This document shows positions 48,061-56,776 of a stretch of DNA of 64,000 nucleotides, in pieces (the first letter of the stretch is position 1; every line of letters starts with the position of its first letter). Source of the stretch: Catellatospora sp. TT07R-123. GTDB taxonomy: Bacteria; Actinomycetota; Actinomycetes; Mycobacteriales; Micromonosporaceae. Position numbers and translations under genes: made by a program. Below the pieces are notes generated by a model. It was not told the origin of the DNA. It ran no database searches and worked only from the letters and a program-made list of their open reading frames with translations. Location of the stretch: assembly GCF_018327705.1 (NCBI RefSeq), contig NZ_BNEM01000002.1, forward strand, positions 3,906,001 to 3,970,000. The letters run 5' to 3'.

Positions 48061-50112
48061 TCACCAGGCCGAGGGGGCCGGGGGCACGACGACCGGCGGG
48101 CGGTCGTCGCAGGTGATGGTGTTCGGCAGCTCCCACGAGGCGAACCAGGGGCCGGTGGTGCCGCCACCGTCGTTGCCGCCCAGGTCGTTGAAGGAGAACT
48201 CCGAACCGGCGGGCGTGAAGTGGAACGACCCGCAGTTGTTGATGCCGACCGCGCCCACGTTGCGGGCGTCCACGTTCTCGAACGAGGCCGAGCCGGCCGC
48301 GCGGGCGCTGACCACCGAGGTGCCGGTGCCGTCGACGCGGACGTCCTTGAAGTGCACGTTCGAGATCGAGTACAGGTCCTTCACCGGCCAGTCGCTGACC
48401 AGCATGATCGCGTTGTAGGTGCTGTCCAGGAAGTGGTCGCCCACGACCTGGATGTCGGCGTCGATGCTGCGCTCCAGCGCGAGGAACCAGATGGCCCCGA
48501 GGCCGATGTTCCAGTTCAGCTCGTACGTGCCGGCGCGCACGGTGGTGTTGTTCGTGATCGCCAGCGTGCCGGTGAACGGCTGGGCGCCGAAGCGCGAGCC
48601 GACGTGCAGGCCGCTGCCCTCGCGGATCGGGTCGGCGATCAGGTTGTTCGACACCGTGTTGTCGGTGCCGCCGTAGATCGCGATGCCGTTGGCCAGGGTC
48701 GGGGTCTGGATGGTGTTGTGGTCGAAGACGTTGTTCGCGTCCGCGACCTGGTCGGACCACATGGCCAGGCCGTCGTCACCGGTGTTGCGGATGAAGGTGT
48801 TGGACACCGACGAGCCGGTGACGCCCTTGCGGAAGTTGATCGCGTCGGCGATCTGGTCCGCGATGATGCTGTTGGTGATCTTCAGGTTGTCCATCGGACC
48901 GTCGAACCACATGCCCACCTTGGTGTGGTGGATGTAGAGACCGTCGATGGTGGAGTCGCTCAGCGAACCGCCGACGCCGTTGACCTGGTCGGTGTCGATG
49001 CGCTCGCGGACGTCGCCCTCGATCGCGAACCCGGACAGGTGCACGTCGCTGCTGCCGCCGGCCTCGGCGTACTTGCCGTAGAAGCCGACCCCGGTGTGCA
49101 CCGAACCGTCGGCGGCGGGGGTGCTCAGCGCGACCTCGCTGCCCTTGATCACGGTGTACCAGTTGCCGGCGCCCTCGATCGTCACGTCGTCGACGATGAT
49201 GTGCCGGTTGACCTGGAACACGCCCGGCGGGACGTAGACGCTGAGGCCGAACCGCTTGGCGAAGGCGATCGCCTGGTCGAACGCGTTCGCCGAGTCACGC
49301 CGACCGGTCGGGTCGGCACCGAACAGCAGCACGTTCGCCGCGATCAGGCGCACCTTGGGCGCGCCGACCAGCTCGGAGTCGAGCAGGTCGATCGTGGTCG
49401 TGGCGGCGTTGGTGCCGGCCGGGGCGGTGAGCCGGATCTTGTCGCCCGCCTTGTACGTCTTGCCGAGCAGCAGGCGCTGCTCGTCGTAGAAGTGCATGGG
49501 GCGGAACGGGGTGCTGATGACCGGCGCCGGGTCGGTGTACTGCGGCACGCAGCCGCACTCGGTGATCCACCAGTCGGCGTGCAGCAGTCCGGCGGTGGGG
49601 TCGTTGCTGAACGGGTACTGGTTGTACAGCCACGCGTACTGCGAGGTCAGCGTCATGGTCTTCTTGCTCTTGCCGTTGACCGTGACGTCCAGCGGCGCGG
49701 TGATGCCGCCGCCGGTCGGCGCGTCCGGGATGCTGTAGCGCACCGTGATCGCGTTGGCGGCGCTGGGCAGCGTGAACTCCACGTACTGCCCGGGGGTCAG
49801 CTGCACGGCCTTGCGGCCCGAGGCTTCCGCAGCCAGCGTGTACGCGGCCCGGCCGCTGATGACCGAACCGTTGTGGACCGCGTTCTCGGCCTCCTGCTCG
49901 GCGAAGGCCACGGCGGCACCGCGACCGGCGACGAGCGACGGGTCGAGCGCCGCCCGGGTCACGACCGGGGCGGCGGGGGCGTTCGCGGCCAGAGCCGGGA
50001 CGGCGTTGCCGACCACGAGGCTCAGGCCGACGGCGGCCGTGGTGGCGGAGGCGACGGCCACCGGCGCCCAACGCCGACCGGACCACCTCGCTCCTGTGAT
50101 GCTCCGAGACAT
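48061..50112 (-). CDS. Secreted GH87 alpha-1,3-glucanase/mycodextranase
   Basis: 683 residues from the ATG at 50112. A signal peptide (ending VPALA) leads to a CBM35-like carbohydrate-binding domain (about 55-240; EQEAENAVHNGSV and ADWWITECGCV). A right-handed beta-helix follows (GADPTGRRDSANAFDQAI onward). The GH87 core has DQIADAINF and RNTGDDGLAMW: one Asp and an Asp pair 23 residues later. That is the spacing I recall for the three catalytic Asp residues of characterised GH87 enzymes. It should cleave alpha-1,3-glucan of fungal walls or dental-type biofilm polymers outside the cell. Confidence 0.9.
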   Translation of the reverse strand: MSRSITGARWSGRRWAPVAVASATTAAVGLSLVVGNAVPALAANAPAAPVVTRAALDPSLVAGRGAAVAFAEQEAENAVHNGSVISGRAAYTLAAEASGRKAVQLTPGQYVEFTLPSAANAITVRYSIPDAPTGGGITAPLDVTVNGKSKKTMTLTSQYAWLYNQYPFSNDPTAGLLHADWWITECGCVPQYTDPAPVISTPFRPMHFYDEQRLLLGKTYKAGDKIRLTAPAGTNAATTTIDLLDSELVGAPKVRLIAANVLLFGADPTGRRDSANAFDQAIAFAKRFGLSVYVPPGVFQVNRHIIVDDVTIEGAGNWYTVIKGSEVALSTPAADGSVHTGVGFYGKYAEAGGSSDVHLSGFAIEGDVRERIDTDQVNGVGGSLSDSTIDGLYIHHTKVGMWFDGPMDNLKITNSIIADQIADAINFRKGVTGSSVSNTFIRNTGDDGLAMWSDQVADANNVFDHNTIQTPTLANGIAIYGGTDNTVSNNLIADPIREGSGLHVGSRFGAQPFTGTLAITNNTTVRAGTYELNWNIGLGAIWFLALERSIDADIQVVGDHFLDSTYNAIMLVSDWPVKDLYSISNVHFKDVRVDGTGTSVVSARAAGSASFENVDARNVGAVGINNCGSFHFTPAGSEFSFNDLGGNDGGGTTGPWFASWELPNTITCDDRPPVVVPPAPSAW

Positions 50113-50276
50113 CGATTTGACTCGTTTCTGTCGGAGGGGTGAACGCCAAAGACGCTCTCGGCGGAGCGGACGCCAGGAGGTGAAGCTGACTCTAAGTTGC
50201 CGATGTCTGCTCCCACAAGAACCCCTTGAAATCTTTCCGTAACCTTGCCCGGCAGATTCGTATGTCCATTTGGTTA

Positions 50277-50303
50277 TTGCGCTCTTGTCGCAAGTCGTTG
50301 CGC
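50277..50303. promoter_or_regulatory. Operator-like alternating palindromes between GH87 and DUF4407
   Basis: TTGCG-n7-CGCAA-GTCG-TTGCG forms two overlapping inverted repeats. It lies in the 317-bp divergent gap, about 165 bp from GH87 and 130 bp from DUF4407. It resembles LacI-type sugar operators in general form only. Nothing else was recognised in 50113-50429. Confidence 0.4.
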
Positions 50304-50429
50304 AGGCGCCTCGGCCGAAGAGATCGACCCGGCCGTCCGTAGGGAGCATCCCCGACAACCTCCGGAGAGACAGAAGGCGTCCGGCAGGCGAGGATCGAAA
50401 CCTGTTGTCCACGGCACTGGGAGCGCGGC

Positions 50430-51830
50430 GTGTACCCGACCGAACCGAACGCACAGCCCGAACCTGCGCCACACCGGGCCGCCCACGCGGCCGATGTGGA
50501 CGACACCGAGCCGCTGGCGCTGCCCGCCGCCGAGACCGACCGGGCACCCGCGCCACCGGCCGAACCCCAGCCCGAGCCGGTCGCCGCGCGACCGCGGCGC
50601 GAGTGGCCCAGACTCGAACTCGGCCGACGCCTGCGCGTGCTGGCCGGGGTGGACGAGGCGCTGCTGGACCGGGTGCCGCAGGAGCGCGCCTGGTACACCT
50701 CGCTGGGCGGCGTGGTGCTGGGCACCGCGACCATCGCGGCGTTCTCCATGTTCTTCGCGATCAGCCAGGCGATCGGCGGCTCGCACTGGCTGGTGGTCGT
50801 GCCGGTCGCGGTGTGGTTCCTGTTCATCCTCAACGTCGACCGCTGGCTGGTCTCCAGCCGGCTGGGCCTGGGCTGGTTCCGCCGCGTGCCGGTGCTGGTG
50901 ATGCGCGTGCTGATGGCGGTCTTCTTCGGCATCGTCATCGCGGAGCCGCTGGTGCTGAAGATCTTCGAGACCGCGGTGGTGCAGCACGTCGCCGACCAGC
51001 GCACCGAGCACCTGGCCGAGCTGGCCGGGCGGCTGAAGGTGTGCAACCCGGTGCCCGGCTCGGCCGACGCCGCCCCGGGCGACTGCAAGGCCACCGAGAC
51101 GTTCAACTTCGACCAGTCGCCCGTCGCGACGCTGCGCGAGCTCCAGACGCGCCGCGCCGACGCCGACGCGCTGATCAAGACCATCGACGCCGACTCGGCG
51201 CAGCTGCGGACCATCAACGACATGGCCCGGCGCGAGTGCGTCGGCGACTCCGGGCCCGGCCTGACCGGGCAGCGCGGCGTCGGCCCCAACTGCCGGCGGC
51301 TGCGCCAGGAGGCGGACACGTTCGCCCGCAACCACGACATCGACGGCAACAGCGCGAAGCTGGCGGCGCTGCGTACGCGGATCTCGGAGCTGGAGACGTC
51401 CGCCAACGCCAGCCACGCCGCCTTCGAGGCCGAGCGCGAGACGAAGATCAAGGCCCGGGTCGAGGAGGAGCGCAGCCACCAGGGCGCCATCGGCCTGCTG
51501 GAGCGGCTCGGCGCGCTGCACGACCTGGCCGACAGCAGCGGCGTGCTGGCTGTCGGCATCTGGGCCGTGCGCATCTTCTTCATCCTGGTCGACTGCATGC
51601 CGATCCTGGTGAAGTTCGTCGGCGGCACCACGACCTACGACCGGCTCGTGTCCCAGCAGCTCGCGGTGGCCGAACGCGACCTCAACCACGACATCGAGGC
51701 CGAGTACGTCGAGCGCGAGGCGGCGCTGCGCAAGCGCAAGGCCGAGATCGACCTGGAGGTGCTGGAGCACAAGGCCGAGCTCAACGCCCGCCTGCACCGC
51801 GCCGCCGACCGCCTCAGCGAGCGGGTCTGA
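50430..51830 (+). CDS. DUF4407 membrane protein
   Basis: 466 residues from a GTG with GGGAG upstream. A Pro-rich disordered N-terminus (about 1-65) is followed by three membrane helices (VVLGTATIAAFSMFFAIS, WLVVVPVAVWFLFILNV, VLVMRVLMAVFFGIVIAEPL). Then comes a large outside region with conserved Cys residues and a coiled coil. A fourth helix (VRIFFILVDCMPILVKFVG) and a long charged cytosolic coiled coil end the protein. This is the DUF4407 layout. The function is unknown. It is divergent from GH87. Confidence 0.9.
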   Translation: MYPTEPNAQPEPAPHRAAHAADVDDTEPLALPAAETDRAPAPPAEPQPEPVAARPRREWPRLELGRRLRVLAGVDEALLDRVPQERAWYTSLGGVVLGTATIAAFSMFFAISQAIGGSHWLVVVPVAVWFLFILNVDRWLVSSRLGLGWFRRVPVLVMRVLMAVFFGIVIAEPLVLKIFETAVVQHVADQRTEHLAELAGRLKVCNPVPGSADAAPGDCKATETFNFDQSPVATLRELQTRRADADALIKTIDADSAQLRTINDMARRECVGDSGPGLTGQRGVGPNCRRLRQEADTFARNHDIDGNSAKLAALRTRISELETSANASHAAFEAERETKIKARVEEERSHQGAIGLLERLGALHDLADSSGVLAVGIWAVRIFFILVDCMPILVKFVGGTTTYDRLVSQQLAVAERDLNHDIEAEYVEREAALRKRKAEIDLEVLEHKAELNARLHRAADRLSERV

Positions 51831-51938
51831 ACTCCCCGGACCGAGCGGCCTAGGGACATCCCGAGGGCCGCCACCGCCACCAGCCGCAATCCCGACATGC
51901 ACGGGAGTTCCAGGCGAGCCGTTGAGATCGTCCTCGGC

Positions 51939-53444
51939 ATGTTGCGAAGAACTCTCGCCATCACCATCGCCGTCGCCGCGCTCGTCGCGGCGACGGCGAC
52001 GACCGGGCTTCCGGCGTCGGCCGCGCCCGAGCGGCCGACGCTGAAGTCCCTGCGGCTGTGCGACGCCACCGCCTGCTACCTCGCCTGGCGCGCCGTCGAC
52101 TCGGACGGCGACGGGGCCTGCGACGCGGACGAGATCGTGGCCGGCACCGATCCCTACGACGCGCGCAGCTACCCGGGAATGTCGCTGCTGGTGGAACTCA
52201 CCGCCGCCCGCAAGCTGCCGTCCTTCGAAACCGGCCAGGGCACGTTCGCCGTCATCCCGGCCGACGTGCTCAACGCGTGGGCGAAGGACGGCCGGTCCAC
52301 TGACGGCGTGTTCGCGTACGCCAAGCGCGCCGACGCCCTGGCCCGGATGGGGGTCAGCGCCGAGCTGCTCGCCGAGTGGGGCCTCGACCCGTTCCGGGGC
52401 CTCACCGTCGGCCTGGGCGCCACGGCCAAGGAGGGCCAGGTCGCGCCGATCGGGGTCGGGACGCTGGCCGTGATCCGGGCCGCGACCGGCTTCGGCCAGC
52501 CGTACGGTGCATCCACGGTGACGGCGGTCAAGGGTGACGACGGGCTGCCCGCACAGCTCATCGCCTACGCCAACGGCGTGAAGGGCATCGCCACCTACTC
52601 CGCCGGGGCCGGGAACATCTCCTTCGCCGACGGCGCGGGGGTGCACATCGGCGGCAAGTCCACCGTCAACGGCAAGGACGCCGACGGCAACCCGATGACG
52701 ACCGAGACGGTCACCGACTCCGACGGGCGGATCGAATCCGTCGTGCGGACCACCCGCACCGACGGCGGCGGCTGGTCGCAGACCTACACCGAATCCGTCG
52801 AGTACAACCGGGACGACACGGGCAAGCTCACCGGCGTCACCATCACCCGCGTCACGACCACCTTCACGCAGTACGGCTCCGGCACCGGGCGCACCGTGCA
52901 CCAGTGTGACGCGAGCGGCGGGAACTGCCAGGACGTCACGTACCCGGCGCGCGGCGGCGGCAACGGCCACGAGGACACCCCGAGCGGCGACCACGGCGGT
53001 GCGAGCCACGGACCGTCGGAGGGCGCCGAACCCGCCGAGCCGAGCAACGACGATCCCGAAGGCCACGGGGACAGCCACGACCCGGACGACCCGAACGACA
53101 ACGGGCCCATCCACCACAGCCCCGACGAGGACGGCTACATCGAGTCCGACTACGCCGGTCCCGCCTTCATCAGCCAGGAGCAGGTCGGCCAGACGCTGCG
53201 CCTGCGCGGGGCGGCCGTCAACGTCGTCGAGGGCTGGCGGTCGCCGGGCCTCGACCGGGACCCGCAGTTCCCCAACCTCGGCGCGATCATGCTGGTCACC
53301 GGCGACGACGACGTGTTCACGGTGATCACCGAGCCCGACCGGGTCACCTCGGCGCAGCCCGAGGGACGGCCCGACCTGCCGCAGCCCGGCCTGCCGGGCG
53401 GCAGCATCCCGTCGGGCGGGTGCGAGCACTGCTACGGCGGTTGA
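51939..53444 (+). CDS. Secreted protein with calcium-binding type-3-like repeat
   Basis: 501 residues from the ATG at 51939 (MLRRTLAITIAVAALVAATA signal peptide, cleavage near PASAAPE). Right after it is DSDGDGACDADEIVAGTDP, a thrombospondin type-3/EF-hand-like calcium loop. The middle contains beta-rich segments (GRIESVVRTTRTDGGGWSQT) resembling RHS-like strands. A His/Asp/Gly-rich disordered stretch follows at about 345-400. The C-terminus is CEHC near the end. I do not recognise an overall family. A strong terminator follows. Confidence 0.75.
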   Translation: MLRRTLAITIAVAALVAATATTGLPASAAPERPTLKSLRLCDATACYLAWRAVDSDGDGACDADEIVAGTDPYDARSYPGMSLLVELTAARKLPSFETGQGTFAVIPADVLNAWAKDGRSTDGVFAYAKRADALARMGVSAELLAEWGLDPFRGLTVGLGATAKEGQVAPIGVGTLAVIRAATGFGQPYGASTVTAVKGDDGLPAQLIAYANGVKGIATYSAGAGNISFADGAGVHIGGKSTVNGKDADGNPMTTETVTDSDGRIESVVRTTRTDGGGWSQTYTESVEYNRDDTGKLTGVTITRVTTTFTQYGSGTGRTVHQCDASGGNCQDVTYPARGGGNGHEDTPSGDHGGASHGPSEGAEPAEPSNDDPEGHGDSHDPDDPNDNGPIHHSPDEDGYIESDYAGPAFISQEQVGQTLRLRGAAVNVVEGWRSPGLDRDPQFPNLGAIMLVTGDDDVFTVITEPDRVTSAQPEGRPDLPQPGLPGGSIPSGGCEHCYGG

Positions 53445-53450
53445 TCCGAC

Positions 53451-53483
53451 GTCGGCGGCGCGGGCCGGTCCCGCGCCGCCGAC
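53451..53483. terminator. Strong terminator hairpin
   Basis: A 14-bp perfect stem (GTCGGCGGCGCGGG and complement) with a 5-base loop separates the secreted-protein gene from the convergent LOG gene. Confidence 0.85.
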
Positions 53484-53521
53484 GGTTGTCCAGCCGCGGA
53501 TCCGGCCGTGGTGGTCCGGGC

Positions 53522-54304
53522 CTAGCCGCGCGGGCCGCCGTGGCGGATCTGCTGCTCGGCGGTGAGGAGCTTGTCCGCCTCCACGATGTGGTTGACCGCC
53601 TCCTCCACGTCGTCGGTGACCAGCAGCAGGTCCAGGTCCGCGGCGTCGATCTTGCCGGTGCCCAGCATCCGCTCGCGCATCCAGGCCAGCAGGCCGCTCC
53701 AGTAGTCCACGCCCATCATCACGACCGGGAACCGGGTGACCTTCTCGGTCTGCACCAGTGTCAGCGCCTCGAACAGCTCGTCCATCGTGCCCATGCCGCC
53801 GGGCAGCACCACGAACGCCTGGGCGTACTTGACGAACATGGTCTTGCGGACGAAGAAGTAGCGGAAGTCGATGCCGATGTCGACCCACTCGTTGATGCCC
53901 TGCTCGAACGGCAGCTCGATGCCGAGCCCGACCGACAGGCCGCCCGCCTCGGTGCAACCCCGGTTCGCGGCTTCCATCACCCCGGGACCGCCGCCGGTGA
54001 TCACGGCGTATCCGGCGCGGGCCAGGGCGGCGCCCAGCCGCTCGGCCAACCGGCACTCCGGCGACTCCGGGGCGCTGCGGGCCGAGCCGAAGACGCTCAC
54101 CGCGGGCGGCAGGTCGCTGAGGGTGTCGAAGCCCTCGACGAACTCGCTCAGGATGCGCAGGGTCCGCCACGAGTCGCGGACCTTCCAATCCGGACGCCCG
54201 ACGGAGTCGAGCAGGGCCTGGTCCGCCGTGCCGGTGGAGATCGCTTCGCGGCGCAGGGTCACCGAGCCCCGGTGCCGCGCGGGCCGGGAATTGCCGTTCG
54301 TCAT
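53522..54304 (-). CDS. LOG-family phosphoribohydrolase (TIGR00730-like)
   Basis: 260 residues from the ATG at 54304. The lysine-decarboxylase-like Rossmann fold has GGGPGVMEAANRG (about residues 104-116) and PGGMGTMDELFEAL. These are the phosphoribohydrolase motifs of LOG proteins, which release cytokinin-type bases or hydrolyse nucleoside monophosphates. The family is often mis-annotated as lysine decarboxylase. In M. tuberculosis the homologue Rv1205 also lies a few genes from dapE and dapD. Confidence 0.92.
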   Translation of the reverse strand: MTNGNSRPARHRGSVTLRREAISTGTADQALLDSVGRPDWKVRDSWRTLRILSEFVEGFDTLSDLPPAVSVFGSARSAPESPECRLAERLGAALARAGYAVITGGGPGVMEAANRGCTEAGGLSVGLGIELPFEQGINEWVDIGIDFRYFFVRKTMFVKYAQAFVVLPGGMGTMDELFEALTLVQTEKVTRFPVVMMGVDYWSGLLAWMRERMLGTGKIDAADLDLLLVTDDVEEAVNHIVEADKLLTAEQQIRHGGPRG

Positions 54305-54363
54305 CCCATCACCGTAGTCCGCCCGGATCGTTGCACGGAGGAACCGGGGGTGTCCCCCGGGAA

Positions 54364-54421
54364 GAAATCGGGGCCGGACACCGATTTCAAGGTTTGGCGC
54401 ACCACTACACCGGGGTAGTGG
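54364..54421. other. Two hairpins in the LOG upstream region
   Basis: GAAATCGG/CCGATTTC (54364-54388) and CCACTAC/GTAGTGG (54402-54420, approximate) follow each other in the 260-bp gap between LOG and the small gene at 54565. They could be leader structures or operators; no known RNA family was recognised. Confidence 0.4.
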
Positions 54422-54564
54422 AACCGCCCGTGGCACGTACCGCCGGGCAGTGGCCCGGCTCCGGCGTAATTCCCTGCGAATCAGCGCAACCGTGCGCCAT
54501 GCTTTGGCGTCAGGAATGTCAGACGAACAGGGTTGAATCGAAGCCGACGAGGGAGGCGATCACC

Positions 54565-54705
54565 GTGATGACCCGCTCCGAGATGCTCCGCCAGCGCCAG
54601 GCGATGCGCCAGCGCATCCGCGCCACCGTGCACGCCCGCCGGATCGCCCAGGTGACCGGCCAGTTCGAGACCGACCAGGCCGAGGAGACCGCCGCCGCGC
54701 GCTGA
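54565..54705 (+). CDS. Small basic helical protein
   Basis: 46 residues from the GTG at 54565, eight bases after GGAGG; ATG 54568 is the alternative. The product is MMTRSEMLRQRQAMRQRI and so on: Arg/Gln-rich, helical, with an acidic end (TDQAEETAAAR). No family is known to me. It sits between the LOG gene and convergent dapE. The good ribosome-binding site supports it as real. Confidence 0.6.
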   Translation: MMTRSEMLRQRQAMRQRIRATVHARRIAQVTGQFETDQAEETAAAR

Positions 54706-54717
54706 CGCGGCACCCGG

Positions 54718-55788
54718 TCAGCCCACCAGCCAGCGGCGCAGCAGCGCCGCGCCCTGCTCGATCTTCTCCAGTTCCACGTGCTCGTCGCGCTTGTGCGCCA
54801 GGTTGGGGTCGCCCGGCCCGTAGTTCAGGGCCGGGATGCCCAGCTCCGCGAAGCGTGCCACGTCCGTCCAGCCCAGCTTCGCCGCGGGTGCCGCCCCGGT
54901 GGCGGCCAGGAACTGCGCGGCGGGCGGCGCGTCCAGCCCCGGCAGGGCACCGGGCGCGAAATCCGTGATCTCGACGTCGTACCCGGTGAAGACCTCGCGC
55001 AGGTGCGCCTCGGCCTGCGCGACGCTGCGGTCGGGTGCGAACCGGAAGTTGACCTCGATCTCGCACTCGTCCGGGATGACGTTGCCCGCGACCCCGCCGG
55101 AGATGCGCACCGCGTTCAGCCCCTCGCGGTAGCGGCAGCCGTCGATCAGGACCTCGCGCGCCTCGTACGCCGAAAGCCGCCGCAGCGCCTCGCCCGCCTT
55201 GTGGATCGCGTTGTCGCCCAGCCACGAGCGCGCCGCGTGCGCCCGCACGCCGTGGGTGCGCACCTTCGCCCGCATGGTCCCCTGGCAGCCCGCCTCGACG
55301 ATGCCGTACGTCGGCTCCAGCAGGATCGCGAAGTCGGCCGTCAGCAGCTCGGGCCGCTCCTGGGCCACGATGCGCAGCCCGTTGCGCACCGCCTCGACCT
55401 CCTCGCACTCGTAGAAGAAGTACGTGACGTCGTAGCGGGGCTCGGCCACCGTCGCGGCCAGGTGCAGCGCCAGCGCGGTGCCACTCTTCATGTCGGACGT
55501 GCCGCAGCCCCACATGATCTTCTCGTCCATGGTGGACGGGAAGTTGTCGGCGATCGGCACCGTGTCCAGGTGCCCGGCGAGCACGACCCGCTGCTCGCGC
55601 CCGAGCTCGGTCCGCGCGATCACGGTGTGGCCGATCCGGTCCACCCGCAGGTGGGCGCGCTCGCGCAGCACCTCCTCGACCGCGTCGGCGATCTCCTTCT
55701 CATTGCCCGAGACGGACTCGATGTCGACCAGGGCACGGGTCAGCGCGATGGGATCGACGAGCACCTGCGGCGTCAGCGGGTTCGGCAT
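54718..55788 (-). CDS. dapE: Succinyl-diaminopimelate desuccinylase DapE
   Basis: 356 residues, M20 metallopeptidase fold. [11 protein letters not shown] carries the first metal ligand and the catalytic Asp, FFYECEEVE the catalytic Glu, and ILLEPTYG a further ligand. HAARSW lies in the lid domain. It removes succinate from N-succinyl-LL-DAP in lysine and peptidoglycan precursor synthesis. The ATG is 19 bp from the divergent dapD start, with a -10-like element six bases upstream, so the mRNA is probably leaderless. Confidence 0.95.
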   Translation of the reverse strand: MPNPLTPQVLVDPIALTRALVDIESVSGNEKEIADAVEEVLRERAHLRVDRIGHTVIARTELGREQRVVLAGHLDTVPIADNFPSTMDEKIMWGCGTSDMKSGTALALHLAATVAEPRYDVTYFFYECEEVEAVRNGLRIVAQERPELLTADFAILLEPTYGIVEAGCQGTMRAKVRTHGVRAHAARSWLGDNAIHKAGEALRRLSAYEAREVLIDGCRYREGLNAVRISGGVAGNVIPDECEIEVNFRFAPDRSVAQAEAHLREVFTGYDVEITDFAPGALPGLDAPPAAQFLAATGAAPAAKLGWTDVARFAELGIPALNYGPGDPNLAHKRDEHVELEKIEQGAALLRRWLVG

Positions 55789-55793
55789 ACGGG

Positions 55794-55800
55794 TAGCCTA
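55794..55800. promoter_or_regulatory. Overlapping divergent -10 elements of dapE and dapD
   Basis: TAGCCT on the plus strand (55794-55799) and TAGGCT on the minus strand (55795-55800) share five base pairs. Each lies 6-8 bases from its start codon, implying two leaderless transcripts from one site. Confidence 0.55.
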
Positions 55801-55807
55801 GGGCACC

Positions 55808-56746
55808 GTGAGCAGCACACGTCTCGACCAGCCCGCCTGGGGCTTCGGCCTCGCCACCGTCAGCGGCGAGCAGACCCTCGAAGTGTGGTTCCCGGCCGGT
55901 CAGCTCGGCCTGGGCACCCCGACAGCGTCCGCGCCGGACCTGAAGGCCGCCGAGCCGGCCCTGCCCGGCCTGCGCACGGTCCCGGTCGCCGTGTCGATCG
56001 CGTCGCTGGCCGACGCGCCCGCCGACACCGCCGACGCCTACCTGCGCCTGCACCTGCTGTCGCACCGGATCGTCCGGCCGCACCAGGCCAACCTGGACGG
56101 CGTGTTCGGCCTGCTGCCCAACAACGCCTGGACCTCCGCCGGGGTGTGCCCGCCCGAGCGCGTCGACGAGCTGCGCCTGATCGAGCGCGCCGCAGGCCGC
56201 CACCTGGCCGTGTACGGCGTGGACAAGTTCCCGCGGATGACCGACTACGTCGTGCCCGCGGGCGTGCGCATCGCCGACGCCGACCGGGTCCGCCTGGGCG
56301 CGCACCTCTCGGCGGGCACCACGGTCATGCAGAAGGGCTTCGTCAACTTCAACGCCGGGACGCTGGGCACCTCCATGGTCGAGGGCAGCATCTCGGCCGG
56401 GGTCGTGGTCGGCGAGGGCGCCGACATCGGCGCGGGCGCCTCGATCATGGGCACCCTGTCCGGCGGCGGCAAAGAGGTCATCTCCGTCGGGCAGCGCAGC
56501 CTGGTCGGCGCGAACGCGGGCATCGGCATCTCGCTGGGCGACGACTGCGTCGTCGAGGCGGGCTGCTACGTCACCGCGGGCAGCAAGGTCCTGCTCGTCG
56601 AGACCGGCGAGACGGTCAAGGCGCTGACCCTGTCGGGCGCCTCGAACGTGCTGTTCCTGCGCAACTCGGTGACCGGCGCGATCGAGGCCCGGCCGCGCAC
56701 CGGCACGGGCATCGTCCTCAACGCCGCCCTGCACGCCAACGACTGA
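55808..56746 (+). CDS. dapD: Tetrahydrodipicolinate N-succinyltransferase DapD
   Basis: 312 residues from the GTG at 55808. The N-terminal domain is of the actinobacterial type. A left-handed beta-helix of hexapeptide repeats follows, including AGTTVMQKGFVNFNAGTLGT and GEGADIGAGASIMGTLSGGG. It adds a succinyl group to tetrahydrodipicolinate in DAP synthesis. It matches the long mycobacterial DapD (Rv1201c) type. It is divergent from dapE and followed 30 bp later by the nuclease operon. Confidence 0.95.
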   Translation: MSSTRLDQPAWGFGLATVSGEQTLEVWFPAGQLGLGTPTASAPDLKAAEPALPGLRTVPVAVSIASLADAPADTADAYLRLHLLSHRIVRPHQANLDGVFGLLPNNAWTSAGVCPPERVDELRLIERAAGRHLAVYGVDKFPRMTDYVVPAGVRIADADRVRLGAHLSAGTTVMQKGFVNFNAGTLGTSMVEGSISAGVVVGEGADIGAGASIMGTLSGGGKEVISVGQRSLVGANAGIGISLGDDCVVEAGCYVTAGSKVLLVETGETVKALTLSGASNVLFLRNSVTGAIEARPRTGTGIVLNAALHAND

Positions 56747-56776
56747 ACCTGAGGAACTGATCCAGGAGGCACCAGC

